Shown here: positions 1-6,230 of the stretch, piece by piece
How the letters are laid out: each line of letters starts with the position of its first letter
Position numbering within the stretch: position 1 is the stretch's first letter
From: a bacterium
GTDB taxonomy: Bacteria; Desulfobacterota; GWC2-55-46
Direction: 5' to 3'
Assembly: GCA_004298725.1 (NCBI GenBank)
Contig: SCQA01000045.1
Span: forward strand, 1-8,122
Length of the DNA stretch: 8,122 nt
Translations under genes and position numbers: made by a program
Notes under the pieces: generated by a model
What the model was told of the DNA's origin: nothing
What the model saw: the letters and a program-made list of their open reading frames with translations, nothing else
Database searches by the model: none

Positions 1-641
1 CCGTGCTTGATGCCGCCGCCTTCAAACGCCGGGCCTGCCGCGGCTGAGGCAACGTATAGCAGACCGTTTGCCGAGAGCATTATTTCACTGTTTGTGCCTA
101 TGTCAACGGTTATGGTCGGGCCGGTTGCATTGTTAAGCCCTAAAAATAGCGCCACTGCCACGGCGTCTCCGCCGACAAACCCGCCGATTACCGGAAAAAC
201 ATACAGCCCCGCGCCGTCTGCGGCATTAAAGCCGAAGTCTTTGGCTACAAGACGTTTCGCTCCCTTGAAGGCCGGTTTATATGGGGGCTTTGCAAGGCTA
301 ACGGGAGAAACATTGAGCAGTAAATGCTCCATGACCGTGTTGCCTGCTATTGCTATTTCAGCAACGCATAAGCCGCTTTCCTCAGTTAATTCATTCAATA
401 AAGAGGCGCATGTTTTAAGCGCCGCGATTGACATTTCTTTGAGCGAAGGCGGGTCTTCCAAGGCGGCTGTTATGCGCGAAACAACGTCAGCGCCCCATGC
501 GCGCTGGGGGTTCTCAGCGGACGTTCGTTTTAATGCTTTACCTGAAGCCAAGTCAACGAGCGCTACCGCGAGCGTTGTGGTGCCTAAATCAACGGCAAGC
601 CCGGCGCTCGGTTGCTTTGTCGCGGAGGCAGGGCGGGTCAT
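1..641 (-). CDS. ASKHA-domain ATPase (RACo-like, DUF4445 family), 3' end outside window
   Basis: The first 213 residues are visible; the gene runs off the left edge. The fold is of the ASKHA (actin/sugar kinase/Hsp70) type. Phosphate-1 loop DLGTTT is at residues 18-23, GNTVMEH at about 100-106, GGFVGGDA at about 153-160, phosphate-2 loop DIGTNSE at 180-186, and AAAGPAFEGGGIKHG at about 200-214. The last two motifs are typical of RACo-type proteins, the reductive activators of corrinoid proteins (DUF4445). Known RACo proteins carry an N-terminal 2Fe-2S ferredoxin domain. Here the ASKHA domain begins almost at the start codon, so that domain is absent, and the substrate is unknown. The ATG at 641 shares one base with the mlaD TGA stop (TGATG), which implies translational coupling; no strong Shine-Dalgarno is seen. 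The family call is firm, but a corrinoid-activating role is only a family-based guess. Confidence 0.85.
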   Translation of the reverse strand, partial: MTRPASATKQPSAGLAVDLGTTTLAVALVDLASGKALKRTSAENPQRAWGADVVSRITAALEDPPSLKEMSIAALKTCASLLNELTEESGLCVAEIAIAGNTVMEHLLLNVSPVSLAKPPYKPAFKGAKRLVAKDFGFNAADGAGLYVFPVIGGFVGGDAVAVALFLGLNNATGPTITVDIGTNSEIMLSANGLLYVASAAAGPAFEGGGIKH

Positions 642-2200
642 CAGTTTTTAAGAGCGCTCGTCGGAGCCGAGCCCATAAGGTACTTGAGGTCGTCGTCGTC
701 AAACATGAAACCGCCGCCGAGGTAGAACGACGCAAAGCCGCGCCTGCTGATTATGTCGTCGCCGCCGGCTGTTAAATGGAAGTACTTGTTGATGTAGTAC
801 GTGGCCCCGGTCTTGATGTGAGGGTTGCTGTTTTTGCTGAAGTCAAAGACCTCAAGCGACAGTTTAAGCCTGTTTTTGAAAAAGAAGTAGTCAATGCCCG
901 CGCCGCCGGTTGATTCAAGCAAGCCGCCTCTTACTACTAAATCATCAAAGCGTTTGGCTATTTGTAGCGAGAACTTAATCTGGTCAACCGTAACTGTGTC
1001 CGTTGTGGTGGTCGAGTTGTTGTTGACCTGCGATACGCGTGTCTCTTTTCTCTGTTTGCCGCGCGGGTCGTCCACTATTTCAAAAAGGTAGTATTTGTCA
1101 ATTCTCGGCTGAACTTTCAAGGAGAGATAGCTCTTCGTGTTTTTCGCGTCAAAGAGGTATTCGCCGCGGTAGCCTACGTACGTGTGAATATTTTCAGTTT
1201 TGTCAATATAGTTATTGATGCCCTTTATGGTCTTATTAAGGTTTTCGTGTATCGCCGGGTCGTTGACGAGTTTTCCGAGGGTACCTTCGGCCTGGTCTAT
1301 CTTTCTGGCGATGCTCCCTATGGAGCCGACGGTCTCGCCGATTTGCGGGCCGACTTCCTTGGTGAGCTTGTTTAAGTTGTCCATGGCCTCTTGAAGCTTA
1401 ACCGCCGCTGTTTTCAGGCTTGAAACGCCTTCTTTTAAATTTCCCCGGTTTTCGTCAATCATCGCGTTAAGGTTGCCGGATGTTTTTACAAAAGCCTCGT
1501 TAAGGTTTTTGACGGCCTCTCGAAGTTCCGTGGATATTTGCGGGCCGTCGTTTTTAAGGAGCGTTGTGAAGTCGTCAATGTTGGAAACGATGCGGTTCAT
1601 CTTTTCGTCGTTATTGCCTACGAGCCTGTCTACTCTTAATGATATGTCCTCGATATTTTTCAAAATATTTCTGAGCGACGTTTCGCCTTCTTTGCCGCCA
1701 AGCACGTGGCTGAGCGTTTCCGTTACCAGCTTAACGTCAACCGCCACTTCGCTAAGAATGGTCATGAGCTTATCCATGTCCGCGTAGGTAATGGTGCGGG
1801 TTATTTCGTCGCCGTCTTTTAGCGGAGGCGCGTTCGGAGAGCCGGGTATAAGCTCAAGGTACTTTTCGCCAAGAAGCCCTTTGGTGGTAAGAACCGCGGT
1901 GAAGTCTTTGCCGAGTTTTGTGTCCGGGTTTATGTTCAGGGTAAGGTACGCCCTGTTGCCGCGAAGCGAAATCTTCTTAACCTTGCCTATTTCCACGCCC
2001 GCAACGCGCACGGAGGCGTCCTTGTCAAGGCCGGCGGCCGAGGCAAAGCTGACGAAGAGGGTGTAGCCTTCTTCCCTGCCAAGTCTTATGCCGCCGATTT
2101 TAAGCGACATAAAGATAAGGATGATTACGCCGGCAAGGACAAAAATTCCCACCTTTGCTTCGGCGCTGAGTTTTAAAAGTCCTGATGATTTGTCGTTCAT
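641..2200 (-). CDS. mlaD: MCE-family lipid-transport protein MlaD with long C-terminal beta-rich domain
   Basis: This is the periplasmic substrate-binding component of an Mla-type lipid ABC transporter. At 519 residues it is far longer than E. coli MlaD (about 183). Residues 17-34 form one N-terminal membrane anchor. The MCE domain spans about 45-122 (FASAAGLDKDASVRVAGVEIG, then TKGLLGEKYLELIPGS). About 140-335 is a long helical stretch rich in hydrophobic heptad-like spacing, with several NL/NI repeats, as in MCE proteins that build periplasm-spanning tubes. About 340-505 is rich in alternating beta strands and aromatics (YVGYRGEYLF, FASFYLGGGFMF) and resembles an outer-membrane barrel segment; it ends in an acidic DDDDLKYLMG motif. 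It lies 35 nt downstream of mlaF with no strong Shine-Dalgarno, and its stop overlaps the next start. The MCE identity is sure; barrel formation is inferred from composition. Confidence 0.93.
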   Translation of the reverse strand: MNDKSSGLLKLSAEAKVGIFVLAGVIILIFMSLKIGGIRLGREEGYTLFVSFASAAGLDKDASVRVAGVEIGKVKKISLRGNRAYLTLNINPDTKLGKDFTAVLTTKGLLGEKYLELIPGSPNAPPLKDGDEITRTITYADMDKLMTILSEVAVDVKLVTETLSHVLGGKEGETSLRNILKNIEDISLRVDRLVGNNDEKMNRIVSNIDDFTTLLKNDGPQISTELREAVKNLNEAFVKTSGNLNAMIDENRGNLKEGVSSLKTAAVKLQEAMDNLNKLTKEVGPQIGETVGSIGSIARKIDQAEGTLGKLVNDPAIHENLNKTIKGINNYIDKTENIHTYVGYRGEYLFDAKNTKSYLSLKVQPRIDKYYLFEIVDDPRGKQRKETRVSQVNNNSTTTTDTVTVDQIKFSLQIAKRFDDLVVRGGLLESTGGAGIDYFFFKNRLKLSLEVFDFSKNSNPHIKTGATYYINKYFHLTAGGDDIISRRGFASFYLGGGFMFDDDDLKYLMGSAPTSALKN

Positions 2201-2235
2201 AAGTTATATTTGGTTACTGCGGCGCTTGCAAGCCG

Positions 2236-2982
2236 TCAGTAAACCTTTATCGGCCCTTCGGCCCTGCCTTCAAGGAATTGTCTGAGTATGGGGTTCTGGT
2301 TTTCTTTCATCTGCTTGACCGTGCCTTCGGCGATAATCTTACCCTCGTGGAGCATGGCTATTTTGTCGGCTATCTTGTATGAAAACGGTATGTCATGCGA
2401 AATGAGAATGTAAGTCGTGTTAAGCGCCTTTTGCGTGTCAAGGACGAGGTCCGCAACGGAGTCGCTCATTATGGGGTCAAGCCCTGTCGTGGGTTCGTCA
2501 AAGAGGACTATTTCCGGGTCCATGACTATCGCGCGCGCAAGGCCCACCCTTTTTTTCATGCCGCCGCTCAAATCCGCCGGCATCATATCTTCAACGCCCA
2601 CAAGGCCGACCCGCTGCAATTTTTCGGTAACGGTTTTTAATATTTCCTCCCAACTGAGCGAAGTGTGCTCCTTTAGAGGAAAGCCGACGTTTTCGGCAAC
2701 CGTCATAGAGTCGAAGAGCGCGGCGCCCTGAAAAAGCATGCCGAAGCGTTTTCTTGCCTCGTTAAGGTCCGCGTCGTTAAGCGCGGTCAGCTCCTGTTCG
2801 TCAAGCATTATTCTGCCGTCATCGGGCTTTAAAAGCCCGATGATGTGCTTAATGAGCACGCTTTTGCCTTCGCCGCTTCTGCCTATGATGACGGTAATTT
2901 TGCCTTTTTCAATTTCAAGGTCAGCGCCGTCAAGCACCTTTTTACCGTTAAACGATTTCTTCAACCCTTCAATTTTTATCAT
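2236..2982 (-). CDS. mlaF: Mla-type ABC transporter ATP-binding protein MlaF
   Basis: A cytoplasmic ATPase of 248 residues that powers lipid transfer through the MlaE permease. All ABC motifs are intact: Walker A GRSGEGKS (34-41), Q-loop FQGAALFDSMTVAENV (around 84-99), signature LSGGMKKRVGLARA (138-151), Walker B IVLFDEPTTGLDP (158-170) and switch histidine ISHD (194-197). The GMKKR form of the signature and the FPL after the Q-loop are typical of the Mla/MCE ATPase family. The ATG at 2982 was chosen because MIKIEGLKKSF is the usual family start; a TTG four codons upstream (2994) is possible, and neither has a clear Shine-Dalgarno. It follows mlaE by about 20 nt, in the expected order mlaE-mlaF-mlaD. 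Confidence 0.95.
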   Translation of the reverse strand: MIKIEGLKKSFNGKKVLDGADLEIEKGKITVIIGRSGEGKSVLIKHIIGLLKPDDGRIMLDEQELTALNDADLNEARKRFGMLFQGAALFDSMTVAENVGFPLKEHTSLSWEEILKTVTEKLQRVGLVGVEDMMPADLSGGMKKRVGLARAIVMDPEIVLFDEPTTGLDPIMSDSVADLVLDTQKALNTTYILISHDIPFSYKIADKIAMLHEGKIIAEGTVKQMKENQNPILRQFLEGRAEGPIKVY

Positions 2983-3002
2983 ATAAAAAGCCAAGTATCA
3001 AG

Positions 3003-3806
3003 TTAAGCCATAAACGAAGAAAGTATATAATCGGATACCAAGATAAGGACGCTGGCCGTGACGACTGAATTAGTGGCGGCCTTGCCTACCCCCTCGGCGC
3101 CGCCAGTGGTGTAGTACCCGTAGTGGCAGGCTACAAGCGTGGTTATAAGGCCGAAAAAGAGCGACTTGGTAAGGCCGCTGAATATGTCCTGCACGTGCAG
3201 GAGGTCAACGGTTCTGCCGATATATACGCCGCTGTTTATGCCGAGAAGCCTCACGCCCACAAGGTAGCCGCCGATGACGCCTACAAAGTCCGTTACAATG
3301 GTAAGCACCGGAAACATGCAAATACCGGCAAGTACGCGAGGGCTTATGAGGTGCTTTACCGGGTTGACGGCCATGGTGGCAAGCGCGTCAATCTGTTCGG
3401 TTACGCGCATTGTGCCAAGTTCAGTTGCCATGGCGCTTCCGGCCCGGCCCGTAACCATAAGGCCGGAGAGCACAGGGCCTAATTCCCGCGCCATGCTGAG
3501 CGCAACGGTCGGCCCTACCATGCTTTCCGCGCCGAACCTTTTAAGCGCAGTGAAGCTTTGAAGCGCCAGCACCATGCCGGTGAAAGAGCCTGTAAGCACG
3601 ACTACAAAGAGCGACTGCACGCCAACGAATTCCATCTGCTTAAAGACATTTTTAAGTTTAAAAGGCGGCGTAGCGGCAAGCTTTAGCGCAGAGCCGAGCA
3701 TAAGGCTCATAAGCCCCACGGCTTTTATAAGGGCAACGGCGTCTTTGCCGAGTTTTTCGAGGTAAGCGTTAGTAATGCGCGCTTTATTGTTAAAGATATT
3801 TTTCAT
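3003..3806 (-). CDS. mlaE: Mla-type lipid ABC transporter permease MlaE
   Basis: An inner-membrane permease of 267 residues, the usual length for MlaE/YrbE. The family hallmark lies at 108-142: ARELGPVLSGLMVTGRAGSA, then TELGTMRVTEQIDAL, the block that includes the ATPase-contacting loop. Hydrophobic segments occur near 63-83, 100-120, 158-187, 210-228 and 246-264, with an amphipathic N-terminal helix. GYYTTGGAEGVGKAATNSVV (about 230-249) is also conserved in the family. It is expected to form a homodimer that binds two MlaF ATPases and carries MlaD on its periplasmic face. The start codon follows AGGT with a 5-nt spacer, and that AGGT lies in a degenerate copy of the repeat found upstream. 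The gene sits 89 bp downstream of alr, so co-transcription is likely. Confidence 0.95.
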   Translation of the reverse strand: MKNIFNNKARITNAYLEKLGKDAVALIKAVGLMSLMLGSALKLAATPPFKLKNVFKQMEFVGVQSLFVVVLTGSFTGMVLALQSFTALKRFGAESMVGPTVALSMARELGPVLSGLMVTGRAGSAMATELGTMRVTEQIDALATMAVNPVKHLISPRVLAGICMFPVLTIVTDFVGVIGGYLVGVRLLGINSGVYIGRTVDLLHVQDIFSGLTKSLFFGLITTLVACHYGYYTTGGAEGVGKAATNSVVTASVLILVSDYILSSFMA

Positions 3807-3838
3807 TTATGACCTGTCCATCGGCATGTTGGCCGCTT

Positions 3839-3901
3839 GTGACCTTTTTGGAGTCACTTGTGACCTGTTTGGTGTCACTTGTGACCTTTTTGGTGTCATT
3901 C
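3839..3901 (-). repeat. Three tandem 21-bp repeat units between alr and mlaE
   Basis: Three contiguous 21-bp units lie at 3839-3859, 3860-3880 and 3881-3901. Read on the minus strand the unit is close to TGACACCAAACAGGTCACAA plus one G; units differ at only one to three positions. Each unit is itself a short inverted repeat: GTGAC and GTCAC arms around a 9-base core, with one arm base changed in the third unit. The third unit overlaps the alr stop codon (3896-3898). A degenerate copy at about 3807-3817 (TTATGACCTGT on the plus strand) reaches the mlaE start. The 21-bp period equals two helical turns, which would suit cooperative protein binding. Replication slippage without function is also possible. 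Confidence 0.85.
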
Positions 3902-5017
3902 GTATATTCTCGGCACTCTCCGGCTTATGCCGCAAAGCACTTCGTAGCTTATGGTGCCGGACTTTTCGGCTACTTCTTCAACCGTTATGGAATTTCCGCC
4001 CTGCGAGCCTATTATTACGGCCTCGTCGCCTGCCCTTACTCCGGGTATTCCGGTTACGTCGCACATTGTAAGGTCCATGCAAATTGTTCCGGCAATGGGC
4101 GCCCTTTTGCCGTTTATAAGCGCTTCCCCTTTGTTGGAAAGGGCGCGCGGAAGGCCGTCGCCGTAACCTATGGGAAGCGTGGCTATAATGGATGACTTTT
4201 TTGTTATAAATCGTCTGCCGTAGCTTATTGCAAAGCCTTTGGGAACGCTCTTAGCGCATAGCACGCGGGTTTTAATTTGCATAACCGGTTTTAATGCGAG
4301 CTTACTTTCAAAACGCGTTGACGGGTAAGCGCCGTATAGCGCAATGCCCGGACGCACAAGGTTGAAGCGCGCGTTTTCAAGCTCTACTATAGCCGCTGAG
4401 TTAGCCATGTGCAAGTAGCGCGGGCCGTAGCCAAGGGCTCTAATTTCTTTTACCGCTTTATTAAAAGCGATTATCTGTTTCTCGGAAAATTCCCTGCCGG
4501 CGCCTTCCTGATCCGCTGAAGAAAAATGCGATAGCACGCCTTCAAGGTTCAAGTGTTTAAACGCGGCAAACTCATTAAAAAAAACCGTAACTTCGTCGGG
4601 TTGCAGGCCAATGCGTCCCATGCCGGTGTCTATTTTTACGTGTACGTTTTTGACTTCCCCGCGTTTTGACGCGTATTCGTTCAGCGCGCTGGCCGTGTTT
4701 AAATCAAATATAACCGGCGTAAGGTCAAAGTCGAACAACGGCTTGGCCTGCACGGCAAATATGCCGCCAAGCACGACAATCGGTTTTTTAATGCCGGCGT
4801 CCCTGAGTTTTACGCCCTCTTCAGGCAGGGCTACGCCGAAAAAGTCCGCGCCCGCGACGTCAAGGATTTTAGCGGTTTCGGCGTCTCCGTGTCCGTAGGC
4901 ATTAGCCTTAACAACCGACATAATTCCGGTTGACGCCGGGATAAGACTTTTCAACTGTGAAAAGTTGAATTTCAGCGCTTCCGTGTCAATGTAAGCTATT
5001 GTAGGCCGTTTGTTCAA
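3896..5017 (-). CDS. alr: Alanine racemase
   Basis: A PLP-dependent racemase (373 residues, typical length) that makes D-alanine for peptidoglycan in the cytoplasm. The PLP lysine is in VVKANAYGHG (Lys37). The catalytic tyrosine of the second base is in ISYGRRF (Tyr266). Other family blocks are KIDTGMGRIG (128-137), HMANSAA (203-209), VRPGIALYG (221-229), LPIGYGDGLPR (281-291), TICMDLTMCDVT (311-322) and the C-terminal YEVLCGISRRVPRIY. The start is TTG at 5017: an in-frame TAA lies seven codons upstream and no ATG or GTG falls between. A CAGGAG Shine-Dalgarno lies 11 nt before it, slightly farther than usual. It is the first gene of the alr-mlaEFD-ASKHA run and has its own promoter. A non-ATG start with a long spacer may keep expression modest. 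Confidence 0.96.
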   Translation of the reverse strand: MNKRPTIAYIDTEALKFNFSQLKSLIPASTGIMSVVKANAYGHGDAETAKILDVAGADFFGVALPEEGVKLRDAGIKKPIVVLGGIFAVQAKPLFDFDLTPVIFDLNTASALNEYASKRGEVKNVHVKIDTGMGRIGLQPDEVTVFFNEFAAFKHLNLEGVLSHFSSADQEGAGREFSEKQIIAFNKAVKEIRALGYGPRYLHMANSAAIVELENARFNLVRPGIALYGAYPSTRFESKLALKPVMQIKTRVLCAKSVPKGFAISYGRRFITKKSSIIATLPIGYGDGLPRALSNKGEALINGKRAPIAGTICMDLTMCDVTGIPGVRAGDEAVIIGSQGGNSITVEEVAEKSGTISYEVLCGISRRVPRIYE

Positions 5018-5028
5018 TTGTGTTGCGG

Positions 5029-5034
5029 CTCCTG
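5029..5034 (-). promoter_or_regulatory. Shine-Dalgarno for alr
   Basis: CAGGAG on the minus strand, 11 nt upstream of the TTG at 5017. It supports the TTG start because the next in-frame codon options upstream run into a stop without offering another initiator. Confidence 0.65.
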
Positions 5035-5048
5035 ATTAACGTGCGGAT

Positions 5049-5077
5049 ATTATAGCGAAATTGATAGGTGAGGTAAA
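5049..5077 (-). promoter_or_regulatory. Probable sigma-70 promoter of alr
   Basis: On the minus strand a perfect -10 TATAAT (5054-5049) is preceded by a 17-nt spacer and TTTACC (5077-5072), which matches the -35 consensus at four of six positions. The predicted transcript would start near 5042, giving a leader of about 25 nt that includes the CAGGAG site. It lies between the MITE-like element and alr, so alr need not depend on read-through from rpoH. Confidence 0.7.
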
Positions 5078-5095
5078 TGGGTAATTTAAGAATAA

Positions 5096-5237
5096 AGGGT
5101 GTCTCTAAAAATCGCCCTTTCCCCTGGATTTCTCCGTTAGGACGAAATAAAATGCTCACATATTTGCATGTATGCTCTGCGTTTTATTTCGCCCCGGCTC
5201 GACCCCGGAAAAAATTTCTGATTTTTAGATGCACCCT
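5096..5237. mobile_element. MITE-like 142-bp inverted-repeat element with TAA flanks
   Basis: The outer arms 5095-5113 and 5220-5238 are inverted copies matching at 17 of 19 positions (left arm AAGGGTGTCTCTAAAAATC). A second inverted pair lies inside: 5143-5155 and 5179-5191 match at 12 of 13 (CGAAATAAAATGC against its partner). The two middle stretches, 29 and 28 bases, do not match each other. TAA sits immediately outside both ends (5093-5095 and 5238-5240), as expected of a 3-bp target duplication of the kind some IS5-family groups make. There is no transposase or credible gene inside, so it would be non-autonomous. Alternatives are a large folded RNA or a remnant of two terminators. The inverted repeat itself is certain; mobility is inferred. 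Confidence 0.65.
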
Positions 5238-5245
5238 TAAAAACA

Positions 5246-5295
5246 AAAACGCCCTGTTGAATAAACACGCCGGTATTTATTCAACAGGGCGTTTT
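5246..5295 (-). terminator. Rho-independent terminator of rpoH
   Basis: A perfect 20-bp stem (5246-5265 with 5276-5295) encloses a 10-base loop. On the minus strand the stem ends GGGCGTTTT and is followed by TGTTTTT, a good U-rich tail, 32 bp past the rpoH stop. The A-rich base on the other side could allow weaker termination in the plus direction as well, but no plus-strand gene is nearby. Confidence 0.9.
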
Positions 5296-5298
5296 CAC

Positions 5299-5318
5299 TG
5301 ACCACAAACAGGTCATAA
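5299..5318 (+). repeat. Dispersed repeat copy downstream of rpoH
   Basis: TGACCACAAACAGGTCATAA on the plus strand differs from the copy before atpI by a swap of two adjacent bases. The similarity continues past it: GCGCCG-TTT-A-CG also follows the plus-oriented half at 7285-7320. It lies in the 32-bp gap between the rpoH stop and its terminator. Confidence 0.7.
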
Positions 5319-5327
5319 GCGCCGTTT

Positions 5328-6080
5328 TCAACGCGTTAACGCGAGAGAAGTTTTAAGCTTTTTAAGAGCGTTAGTTTCAATTTGTCTTACGCGCTCTCTG
5401 GTTATGCCGAGTTTGTCGCCCAAACCCTGAAGGCTTTCCGGCTCGTCGGTCATTACGCGCCGCTCTATTACGTAGCGTTCATTACTTGAGAGCCTTTTAA
5501 GAGCGGTTGTTATTGTCCGCTTAGTTTCAATGCTTTCTTGAAGTTCAGCCACAACGTCTTCCTGAGAGGGGCGTATGTCCGTTAAAAGCTCCATGTGAGT
5601 GGCAGAGCCGTCCCCTGCCGGAGTATTGAGAGACAAGTCGTTATACGCGGATATGTCATCCCCTGCTGGCGTTTTTGGATCGCTTTTGTAAAAAAGCTTC
5701 TTTTTTAGCGCCTTCGCGCCTCTGCGTACCAAGCCCTTGCTTTTAAGTATGAAATCTTGCATCGAGGCTTTTATCCACCATGAGGCATAGGTGATTAAGC
5801 GGAAGCCTTTGTGCGGGTTGAATTTCTTTACGGCGTGCATAAGCCCGATGTTGCCTTCCTGAATGAGGTCGGCAAGCTTGCAACCGTAGTTGCGGAAATC
5901 AAGCGCTATTTTAACGACGTAGCGCAGATTTGAGGTGACAAGAGTGTGAGCGTCGTCAATATTTCTGGTTTTGAAGTAGCGCGTGGCAACTGAAAGCTCT
6001 TCCTCATGAGAGAGGAGAGGGTACTTGCTTACTTCGTTTAAATAACCTTGAATGGATTCTGTAAGTACGAGCTGGCTCAT
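5328..6080 (-). CDS. rpoH: RpoH-like group-3 sigma factor, shortened in sigma domain 3
   Basis: An RNA polymerase sigma factor of 250 residues, against about 285 for E. coli RpoH. Region 1.2/2 is complete: LTSNLRYVVKIA-like block at 48-60, core-binding DLIQEGNIGLMHAVKKFNP at 71-89, and promoter-melting/-10 recognition FRLITYASWWIKASMQDFI at 93-111. AKALKKKLFYK (122-132) aligns with the RpoH box QRKLFF of sigma-32. Domain 4 is intact, with the HTH SLQGLGDKLGITRERVRQIE at 216-235. Between them, the sigma-3 helices expected after the RpoH box are replaced by about a dozen residues (DPKTPAGDDISA) before the conserved DLSLNTPAGDG segment. A GAAAGGGG Shine-Dalgarno sits 6 nt before the ATG. The gene is a single-gene unit with its own promoter and terminator. 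Heat-shock function is inferred from family; another alternative sigma is possible. Confidence 0.85.
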   Translation of the reverse strand: MSQLVLTESIQGYLNEVSKYPLLSHEEELSVATRYFKTRNIDDAHTLVTSNLRYVVKIALDFRNYGCKLADLIQEGNIGLMHAVKKFNPHKGFRLITYASWWIKASMQDFILKSKGLVRRGAKALKKKLFYKSDPKTPAGDDISAYNDLSLNTPAGDGSATHMELLTDIRPSQEDVVAELQESIETKRTITTALKRLSSNERYVIERRVMTDEPESLQGLGDKLGITRERVRQIETNALKKLKTSLALTR

Positions 6081-6086
6081 AACAAA

Positions 6087-6093
6087 CCCCTTT
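6087..6093 (-). promoter_or_regulatory. Shine-Dalgarno for rpoH
   Basis: AAAGGGG on the minus strand, 6 nt before the ATG at 6080. This is the clearest ribosome-binding site in the window and fixes the start; an ATG slightly upstream, near 6103, is out of frame. Confidence 0.8.
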
Positions 6094-6116
6094 CAACGGA
6101 TACATTAGTATCTTAT

Positions 6117-6145
6117 ATTATATGAATAATAGGCTGTTTTGTCAA
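6117..6145 (-). promoter_or_regulatory. Consensus sigma-70 promoter of rpoH
   Basis: On the minus strand TTGACA (6145-6140), exactly 17 nt, then TATAAT (6122-6117): both hexamers and the spacer match the housekeeping sigma consensus perfectly. The predicted start is near 6110, giving a leader of about 30 nt. The remaining spacer up to the atpB stop (6146-6230) shows no clear terminator, so read-through from the ATP synthase genes may add to rpoH transcription. Confidence 0.9.
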
Positions 6146-6230
6146 GGTTTTCAAGTGCGGGGGAATCTTTTCACAGACGACAAGGGGCAGGGGAGCGACG
6201 GCGTTTAAAGCGCTTCACAGCCTCAATTTT

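Noticed and set aside
7..651. Long plus-strand open frame (214 residues) opposite the ASKHA gene
   Set aside because: The minus-strand frame shows clear ASKHA motifs along its whole length; the plus frame has no family features and reflects codon bias of the true gene.
2983..2994. Upstream TTG start for mlaF adding four residues
   Set aside because: The ATG at 2982 matches the usual family start and is the stronger codon; no Shine-Dalgarno supports the TTG.
3775..4071. Plus-strand open frame with a repeated CDLFGVT heptad
   Set aside because: The heptad is just the 21-bp tandem repeat read in frame; the rest is antisense to alr and has no start signal.
5077..5301. Plus-strand open frame of 74 residues between alr and rpoH
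   Set aside because: It spans the MITE-like element and the rpoH terminator, has no recognisable domain, and its composition follows the inverted repeats.
5771..5779. DnaA-box-like TTATCCACC
   Set aside because: It is a single near match inside the conserved YASWWI coding segment of the sigma factor, with no other boxes or AT-rich unwinding region.
6200..6216. Near-palindrome GCGTTTAAAGCGC between atpB and rpoH as terminator or operator
   Set aside because: The arms are imperfect and short, no T-run follows on the minus strand, and it matches no known heat-shock operator such as CIRCE.
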